Positions 58,094 through 63,282 of a stretch of 63,282 nt of DNA are shown here, piece after piece. Position numbers and translations under genes: made by a program. Location of the stretch: assembly GCA_023663025.1 (NCBI GenBank), contig JAMPIC010000013.1, forward strand, positions 1 to 63,282, written 5' to 3'. Every line of letters begins with the position of its first letter. Position 1 is the stretch's first letter. Source of the DNA: Prevotella sp. (lineage in GTDB: Bacteria; Bacillota; Clostridia; Oscillospirales; Ruminococcaceae). Below the pieces are notes generated by a model. That model was not told where the DNA came from, searched no databases, and was given only the letters and a program-made list of their open reading frames with translations.

Positions 58094-59517
58094 GACTGAC
58101 GGAAATTTTCAGGCTTGTTTTTATAAATATTCTCGCCAACAAATCCAAGGGTATGCTTACCTCGCTGGGAATTGTCGTCGGCTCGGCGACCATTGTTCTT
58201 GTTATAGCCATAGGTCAAGGCGGCAAAATGGACGTTGCCGACCAGTTCAAAAACCTTAACGCGGGAGCTATCGAAATAACAGCGGGAATGTCCGCCGACA
58301 CGATGATGGAGCAATTTATGAATTCAAGCGGAGGATTTCCCGGCGGCGGAGGCGGTATGCCCGATTTCGGCAATATGCCCGACTTTGGGAATATGCCAAG
58401 CTTTAGCGGCGGCGGTATGCCCAATTTCGGCGGAGGAAGTATGCCAAGCTTCGGCGGAGGCGGGGGCGGAGGTATGCCGTCGGGCGGCGGCTCGGGAAAC
58501 CGTTCGGGCGGCGGAAGAAGCGGAGGTCCCCAGCTTGCCGCTCAGGGCGCGACCCTTACGCAGGAGGACGTTGAAGATATTCTCGCTCTTGTTCCCAATG
58601 TTGAAAGCGCGTCCCTGCTGGCAAGCGGAAGCGGCGCGGTGGACGGCGGCGAGCTTGAGGAGGAAACGGATTACACAATAGCGGGAGTTCAGCCCGACTA
58701 TATGCAGATAAGCAACCTTGAAATTCTGTACGGCGATTTCTTTACGGATTACGACGTTGAGGATACGGAAAAAACCGTTGTTCTCGGTTACAAGGCGGCG
58801 CAGGATATTTTCGGGGCGGCATATTCCGCAGTGGGTGAAATTCTCACCATAGAGGGCAAAAACTATGAGGTAATAGGCGTGCTCAATTCAATGGGAACGG
58901 TGTCGTCGGGGATAAGTCCCGACGAGGCAGTATTTCTCCCCTACACCACGGCGAAAAAATACGTTTTCGGCAGCAATATCACCCCGCAGATAACGGTTGT
59001 CGCTTCGGACGTAAGCGAAGTCCAGAACGTAATGGACAACATAGAGCGGCTTCTTGCGGAAAATTACCCCGACGCGGCGTTCACTCTTACCGACGCGGGC
59101 AGCAAAATGGAAGCGGCTTCAAGCTCGGCAAACACTCTTTCAATGCTGCTTATTTCCGTTGCGGCAATAGTTTTCGTGGTTGGCGGAATAGGAATTATGA
59201 ACGTGCTTTTCGTCACGGTAAAGGAGCGCACGCAGGAAATAGGCTTGCTGAAAGCTCTCGGCAGCCGCAAGCGAGAGATACTTACGGAGTTTCTTATGGA
59301 GGCGAATATGATCTCGGTTTTCGGCGGAATAGTGGGCGTTGTTCTCGGCTTCGCGCTTATTCCCGCGGTAGAACTGAGCGGTATGCGCTGCGAGCCTGTT
59401 TTTCTCGGGGGCGTGCTTGCGCTGGTATTCGCGGTCATTACGGGGACGGTGTTCGGGTTCTATCCCGCGTTCAAAGCGTCCCGGCTTACGCCTATCGAAG
59501 CGCTTTCCCAAGACTGA
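58090..59517 (+). CDS. MacB-type ABC transporter permease with Met/Gly-rich extracellular insert
   Basis: A 475-residue permease: N-terminal TM (MLTSLGIVVGSATIVLVIAIGQ), extracellular MacB_PCD domain, and C-terminal three TMs (LLISVAAIVFVVGGIGIMNVLFVTV, FGGIVGVVLGFALI, GVLALVFAVITGTVFGFYPA). Between residues ~75 and 150 lies a repetitive Gly/Met/Pro/Phe insert (NMPDFGNMPSF, GGGMPNFGGGSMPSF), rare in this family. The ATPase is encoded separately (60193). It probably exports a peptide, drug or metal complex. Confidence 0.9.
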   Translation: MRLTEIFRLVFINILANKSKGMLTSLGIVVGSATIVLVIAIGQGGKMDVADQFKNLNAGAIEITAGMSADTMMEQFMNSSGGFPGGGGGMPDFGNMPDFGNMPSFSGGGMPNFGGGSMPSFGGGGGGGMPSGGGSGNRSGGGRSGGPQLAAQGATLTQEDVEDILALVPNVESASLLASGSGAVDGGELEEETDYTIAGVQPDYMQISNLEILYGDFFTDYDVEDTEKTVVLGYKAAQDIFGAAYSAVGEILTIEGKNYEVIGVLNSMGTVSSGISPDEAVFLPYTTAKKYVFGSNITPQITVVASDVSEVQNVMDNIERLLAENYPDAAFTLTDAGSKMEAASSSANTLSMLLISVAAIVFVVGGIGIMNVLFVTVKERTQEIGLLKALGSRKREILTEFLMEANMISVFGGIVGVVLGFALIPAVELSGMRCEPVFLGGVLALVFAVITGTVFGFYPAFKASRLTPIEALSQD

Positions 59518-59536
59518 TTTTGAAAGGAGAACTTGT

Positions 59537-60178
59537 ATGAATATGAAAAAAACAGCGCCGGTAACAATGCTTCTGGCAGCGGCTGTTATGCTCGCGGGCT
59601 GTACGGAAAACAACGGCAGCGCGGAAGGAAACGCCTCTGCGGATACCGTTTCTCAAACGGAATACGTTATGCGGGACGGCGACGTGCTGATAACAGGCGA
59701 AGTAACTCAGATCGTCGGCAACGAAGTAACTCTCGCTTTGGGAGACGTAAGCGAAAGCGGTCCCTCAAGAGGGGAAAACGGAAACGAACCTCACGAAATG
59801 CCAAACGGAGAGAATTTCCCCAAAATGGGCGGGGACGGCGAAATGCCGCAAATGCCCGACGGTGTGGATTTTTCCCAAATGGGAGAAAACGGTGAAATGC
59901 CGCAAATGCCTAACGGTGTGGATTTCCCTCAAATGGGCGGTGACGGCGAAGATTTTTCACGCCGAAACGGCGGCGGACGGGACGGACAAGGCAGAGGAAA
60001 GGGTTCCTCCGTTTCAATTGAGAAAAGCGGCGAAACAAATTCCTACATAATTCCCGTGGGAATGACCGTCAAGGGCGCAAGCGGCAGAAACACCGACTAT
60101 TCCGCCGTTTCTGCGGGAATGGCGCTTCAGCTCACTCTTAATTCAGAGGGCTATGTCGTGGCTGCGGAAATACTGTAA
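59537..60178 (+). CDS. Lipoprotein with Met-Pro repeats, part of the efflux operon
   Basis: A 213-residue protein from the ATG at 59537 (AAAGGAG). Lipobox at LAAAVMLAGC. A DUF-like OB-type part (DVLITGEVTQIVGNEVTLALGDV) is followed by Met/Pro/Asn/Gly repeats (GEMPQMPDGVDFSQMGENGEMPQMPNGVDFPQMG), then a beta domain (NSYIIPVGMTVKGASGRNTDYSAV). The Met-rich repeats resemble the insert in the permease. It lies between permease and ATPase genes, so it is likely an accessory subunit that contacts the permease or binds substrate or metal. Confidence 0.78.
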   Translation: MNMKKTAPVTMLLAAAVMLAGCTENNGSAEGNASADTVSQTEYVMRDGDVLITGEVTQIVGNEVTLALGDVSESGPSRGENGNEPHEMPNGENFPKMGGDGEMPQMPDGVDFSQMGENGEMPQMPNGVDFPQMGGDGEDFSRRNGGGRDGQGRGKGSSVSIEKSGETNSYIIPVGMTVKGASGRNTDYSAVSAGMALQLTLNSEGYVVAAEIL

Positions 60179-60192
60179 CGGGAGCGGTGAAA

Positions 60193-60873
60193 ATGGATAA
60201 TGTAATAGAGCTTGTCGATATACGCAAATCGTTTTCGATGGGGAGCGGCTCTCTGGAGGTTCTGAAAGGTATTTCCCTGAAAGTGAAAAAGGGCGAGTTT
60301 CTGGCGGTGCTGGGACCGTCGGGGTCGGGAAAATCAACGCTTATGAACGTTATCGGCTGTATGGACGGTTTCGACAGCGGACAGTATTTTCTGGACGGCG
60401 AAGCTATCCACGGTATGAACGATTCAAAGCTGACAAATATCCGAAACGAAAAAATAGGCTTTATTTTTCAAAAATATCACCTTATCAACAAGTATTCGGT
60501 TTTAAGGAATGTTGAGATACCATTGCTTTTAAGGGGATATTCCCGAAAAGAGGCTTCGGCGGCGGCAAAGGAAAATCTTATAAGGCTCGGTATGGAGGAA
60601 CGGCTTTCCCATAAGCCCAACGAGCTTTCGGGCGGTCAGCAGCAAAGAGCGGCAATTGCCCGTGCGCTGGTGGGAAAGCCTGCCCTGCTTCTTGCGGACG
60701 AACCGACGGGTGCGCTTGATTCCGCCACGGGAAAAGAAGTTCTGGAGCTGTTTTCGGAGCTTCACAAGGAGGGAAATACCATTGTGATGATCACTCACGA
60801 CCTTAATGTGGCAAAGTATGCGGAAAGGATAGTCCATATTGTTGACGGTGAGATTTTTGAGAACGGGGATTAA
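60193..60873 (+). CDS. MacB/LolD-type ABC transporter ATPase
   Basis: A 226-residue ATPase from the ATG at 60193 with GGAGCG upstream. Walker A GPSGSGKST, Q-loop FIFQKYHLINKYSVLRN, signature LSGGQQQR, Walker B LLLADEPTGALD, H-loop MITHD. It energises the FtsX-like permease at 58090; MacA, permease, lipoprotein and ATPase form one operon. Confidence 0.95.
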   Translation: MDNVIELVDIRKSFSMGSGSLEVLKGISLKVKKGEFLAVLGPSGSGKSTLMNVIGCMDGFDSGQYFLDGEAIHGMNDSKLTNIRNEKIGFIFQKYHLINKYSVLRNVEIPLLLRGYSRKEASAAAKENLIRLGMEERLSHKPNELSGGQQQRAAIARALVGKPALLLADEPTGALDSATGKEVLELFSELHKEGNTIVMITHDLNVAKYAERIVHIVDGEIFENGD

Positions 60874-60934
60874 ACACCGCCTGAAAATTATATAAACGGC
60901 TGTAAATTACACTTTATGCTTTTTCATGATCGGA

Positions 60935-60978
60935 AACGAAAACACCGCAGACGGGACAAACCTGTCTGCGGTGTTTTT
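60935..60978. terminator. Bidirectional terminator between efflux operon and M23 peptidase gene
   Basis: Perfect 12-bp stem AACACCGCAGAC / GTCTGCGGTGTT (60941-60952 with 60964-60975) with A-run and T-run on the flanks. Confidence 0.9.
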
Positions 60979-60979
60979 A

Positions 60980-61759
60980 TCAGCTTCCCTCTCCGGAGAT
61001 AAGGGCAATGGGGTCGATCCATTCACCGTTTTTCTTTACGGCAAAATGCAGGTGCGGGGCTTCGCTGATCTCGTTCTGTGCGGTATTTCCCACCGCGCCG
61101 ATCACCGTTCCCGCAGAAACGTTCTGTCCCTCGGCGACGGGGATATCCTTGCTAAGATTGCAGTAGTACCCCTCGAAGCCGTTTCCGTGGTCGATTATAA
61201 CGCACGCTCCCAGCATCTGATCCTCGTAGACCTTTGTAACAGTACCTCCCGTCATGCTTTTGACTTTTTCGTCCAATGCGCCCGCGATGTCAACGCCGTC
61301 GTGAGTTTTCCACACGTTAAGGGTCTTGGACTTCACAAGCTCCCCGTCGGAAAAATCGTTGAGCACCTCGCCGTTAAGCGGTCTCACCATTGTTGTGGGA
61401 AAGGGTTCCGTCACAGCGGCGGACGTGCTGTCCTCCTTGGGAGCTTCGGTAGTGACCACCGCTGATTCTGCGGGCGGTTCTTTTTCCGTAACGGTAACGG
61501 AGGGTTCTTTTTTGACGACGTCCGTCTGAGCCGCGTCCACGGGAGCATTGGGTGCGGCTGCATTACCGTCCGAGCTGTCTGAACCGTCGGCGGACAATGT
61601 ATCGTTTTTGTTTTCCCCTATGATCTCGGCGTTAAGCTTGTCCGAGATTCTGCTGTAGGAGTAAAACCCTGCCGCGCCCACGGCGGCAATACTTGCAGCC
61701 ACCGCAATAATAAGTCCCTTGCCTGAAAGATTGCCTATTTTGAATTTTTCATTGCTCAT
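60980..61759 (-). CDS. Membrane-anchored M23 peptidase, SpoIIQ-like
   Basis: A 259-residue protein from the ATG ending at 61759 (GAGGTG upstream). One N-terminal TM (GKGLIIAVAASIAAVGAAGFYSYS), an acidic Thr/Pro linker, then an M23/LytM domain at ~150-255: VWKTHDGVDIAGALDEKVKSM, GACVIIDHGNGFEGYYCNLSK and PHLHFAVKKNGEWIDPI. The zinc ligands (His, Asp in HDGVDI and HLH) are present. The layout TM-linker-M23 fits clostridial SpoIIQ, which acts in engulfment during sporulation; a general cell-wall peptidase is the alternative. Confidence 0.82.
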   Translation of the reverse strand: MSNEKFKIGNLSGKGLIIAVAASIAAVGAAGFYSYSRISDKLNAEIIGENKNDTLSADGSDSSDGNAAAPNAPVDAAQTDVVKKEPSVTVTEKEPPAESAVVTTEAPKEDSTSAAVTEPFPTTMVRPLNGEVLNDFSDGELVKSKTLNVWKTHDGVDIAGALDEKVKSMTGGTVTKVYEDQMLGACVIIDHGNGFEGYYCNLSKDIPVAEGQNVSAGTVIGAVGNTAQNEISEAPHLHFAVKKNGEWIDPIALISGEGS

Positions 61760-61829
61760 AAAATTCACCTCAAGCATAGTTTTGACAGCTTTGGCGAATT
61801 TATTCTTTATAATTCAAAAAATTTGGAAA

Positions 61830-62333
61830 TCAGTCAAGCTTAAGCGTATAGACGTTTCCGCTGTCCTCTCCCGATATTTCCGACAGGTCGTAGGACGTTC
61901 CCCGATAGTCAAGGCGGACGGTGCTTGTTCCCTCGGGCAGTTCCACAAGCATTCGGTACTTGACGGTCTGTCCCGCGGGAACGACGGGATATCTGAAAAT
62001 GTCGTAAAATTCCCCGCGGGGATAGCTGTCCGGCAGCAGCTTGTTGTCGGCGCTGCTGTTGTTGCCGTACCTGACGATTACCGAGTAGTCGCTTATCGTT
62101 GCGCGGTAGGCGCTTGTGTTTTTTATATCCATCGTGATAAGGTATTTTCCGTCGGACTGCTTTTCCGACGCGGCGTCGGTTATCTCCCACCTGTAGTATG
62201 AACCGAAGCTTGCCATGTCCCTTTCCGTAAAGGCTGCGGACAGCGACGTTATAAGCACGATAGGAGCAAGCGCAAGAAGAATTACCGCGGCGGCTTTTAC
62301 AGCCGTGCCGTACTGTTTAACGGGTTTATTCAC
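61830..62333 (-). CDS. Small membrane-anchored protein with extracellular beta domain
   Basis: A 167-residue protein from the GTG ending at 62333, which has GGAGGTGAGCGGC upstream and overlaps the previous gene by eight bases. One TM (AVILLALAPIVLITSLSAAF), then a beta domain (GKYLITMDIKNTSAYRATISDYSVIVRYGNN, YRMLVELPEGTSTVRLDY), like FxLYD/DUF4352 folds. It is coupled to the zinc-ribbon gene upstream; function unknown. Confidence 0.72.
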   Translation of the reverse strand: MNKPVKQYGTAVKAAAVILLALAPIVLITSLSAAFTERDMASFGSYYRWEITDAASEKQSDGKYLITMDIKNTSAYRATISDYSVIVRYGNNSSADNKLLPDSYPRGEFYDIFRYPVVPAGQTVKYRMLVELPEGTSTVRLDYRGTSYDLSEISGEDSGNVYTLKLD

Positions 62334-63105
62334 GCCGCTCACCTCCGTCCGAAAGGTCAATGGGTATCCTGTCTATGCCGTCAAGACGGCGGGCATAGCC
62401 GTTTAAGGTTATCTCCTCGAAACAAAGGTCGAACCGCCTGTCCCCCTCGTTTATCAGGAAGCACATATAGCCGTCGCTTTCGCGGTAATAGCCTGCGGAG
62501 GAAAGCGTGAAAATATTCTGAGCGTAGACCTCCGTAAAGGAATTGAGGGACGAACTTGAAACTCCCGTTCGGCAGTAATCTCCGCCGTCTATGTAGGGCG
62601 TGCGGTCGTAGTAGTTCACGAAACCCGAGCTGCCGTTTCCCGAGGATACGCATTCAACGTGAACGACCAGCAGCTCCGTACCCTCGGGAAGTACGGCGGC
62701 GATGCGTTCGCTGTCGGAAATAAAGGCTTCCGTAACGGTAAGGGTCATTGTACCGTCGTACTCAAAGGGTTCGTTCAGCGCGTGGTCTATGCAGACAGGC
62801 TCGTCCACCGTTTGGTAATTTTTCACAATAGAGCTGTCAATGCTTTTGGAGACAATAACGGGTATCAGCGCAGAGATAAGTATTACCGCGATCCACACGG
62901 GAATAAGCTTTACGGCGGTATTCATAAAACGGCTGGTATAAATGACGCGGACTTTTTCCCCGTCCGAAGTCTGTTCCGTCTTTGCGGCGGCTTTAGCTGC
63001 TGCGACTTGTTCCTTTGAGGGCACAGCCGCGCAGCCGGGACAGGTGCGGTGCTGCGAAAAATCGTAAACCGAACCGCAGTATTCGCATTCTATATTTATT
63101 ATCAT
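62326..63105 (-). CDS. Zinc-ribbon membrane protein
   Basis: A 259-residue protein beginning MIINIECEYCGSVYDF...CPGCAAV, a CxxC...CxxC zinc ribbon in the cytoplasm. A linker and one TM (LIPVWIAVILISALIPVIVSK) are followed by a ~170-residue extracellular beta domain (EPFEYDGTMTLTVTEAFISDSERIAAVLPEGTELLVVHVECV). The extracellular part resembles DUF4352-type domains. It forms an operon with the next gene. Possibly a membrane stress or signal protein. Confidence 0.75.
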   Translation of the reverse strand: MIINIECEYCGSVYDFSQHRTCPGCAAVPSKEQVAAAKAAAKTEQTSDGEKVRVIYTSRFMNTAVKLIPVWIAVILISALIPVIVSKSIDSSIVKNYQTVDEPVCIDHALNEPFEYDGTMTLTVTEAFISDSERIAAVLPEGTELLVVHVECVSSGNGSSGFVNYYDRTPYIDGGDYCRTGVSSSSLNSFTEVYAQNIFTLSSAGYYRESDGYMCFLINEGDRRFDLCFEEITLNGYARRLDGIDRIPIDLSDGGERRE

Positions 63106-63282
63106 AATTACGGCAATTTTCCCGCAGAGGGAAAATGCGTCCTCACTTCCTTTGAGATTTTAATTTTTGCGGGGAAATAAATGCTGTAGGAGATTATAAA
63201 TTGTAATTTACAGAACGAGTAACAAGCTTCGGCGGCGAAGCCGCGACTAAAAGTTTCGCCCGCCTTTTCAAAGGCGGCAGGT
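63106..63282. other. Right edge, intergenic
   Basis: 177 bases after the zinc-ribbon gene start. A CCGCCTTT...AAAGGCGG hairpin (63260-63278) and GCGGCGAAGCCGC repeat (63231-63243) lie at the end; no gene could be read within the window. Confidence 0.5.

Overview
The window looks like a chromosome segment of a Gram-positive gut anaerobe of the Ruminococcus / Oscillospirales type. This rests on the gene content: a CE2-type esterase and an SGNH esterase with Thr/Glu-rich linkers, a GH35 beta-galactosidase, a FabV/Ter-type enoyl reductase, AGGAGG ribosome binding sites and TTGACA-17-TATAAT promoters. It is an inference from families, not a taxonomic assignment. About 57% of the window (1 to ~36,085) is the integrase-proximal part of an HK97-type siphophage prophage that runs off the left edge. 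The rest (36,086-63,282) is host chromosome.

Prophage, read right to left (most genes are on the minus strand). The tyrosine integrase (34,794-35,888) lies beside a 3' tRNA-Ser(CGA) fragment at 36,030-36,085, the attR. Between integrase and CI-like repressor are plus-strand cargo genes: a lipoprotein, a stand-alone HsdR-N-like nuclease and a deoxyribosyltransferase/TIR-like protein, probably lysogenic conversion or defence. The early region (25,010-31,261) has Cro-like and small DNA-binding proteins, a PcfK/PcfJ pair, a coiled-coil protein, a replication-type protein and an HUH Rep. Then come HNH, TerS, TerL, portal, HK97 capsid, connectors, major tail protein, tail chaperone, prohead protease (in an unusual place), HK97-gp10, tape measure, Dit, tail hub and a leucine-rich-repeat tail protein cut by the left edge.

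The most unusual part is a dispersed toxin-immunity system built into the structural module. The prohead protease, the portal and a short free-standing protein all carry the same linker (ELRYNHNHDPxxGRFTSG) followed by different C-terminal domains. One is recognisable as the polymorphic toxin domain Ntox50. Each is followed at once by one or more small acidic immunity-like genes. Between the immunity genes lie three decayed C-terminal toxin ends (20,602-20,661, 20,862-20,935 and 14,030-14,126). They resemble the neighbouring intact toxin end, as orphan modules do in CDI and other polymorphic toxin loci. Two further small proteins beginning MGGRGASSG, separated by GAAA-loop terminators and a tRNA-like cloverleaf candidate, sit in the same array. 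YefM-YoeB, HicAB and a lone HicB are inserted among the packaging genes; hicAB is bounded by a 24-bp direct repeat of the terL start.

A conserved ~37-bp element (core TGTCCGTTCGGGGCG, T-run, TGCTATACT) occurs five times, each time on the minus strand upstream of a late block (TerS, Ntox50, portal, capsid, gp10/tape measure). It is a candidate phage late promoter. A MITE-like palindromic repeat with TATAGCAATCC ends is scattered through prophage and host.

Host region: two secreted SGNH esterases, an iron alcohol dehydrogenase, a flavodoxin with a long Pro/Ala-rich tail, two small HTH regulators, FabV, a GH35 galactosidase, an operon of two solute-binding lipoproteins with unusual C-terminal domains plus a hybrid histidine kinase, a NarL-type regulator, a MacA-MacB-lipoprotein-ATPase efflux operon, an M23 peptidase resembling SpoIIQ, and two small membrane proteins.
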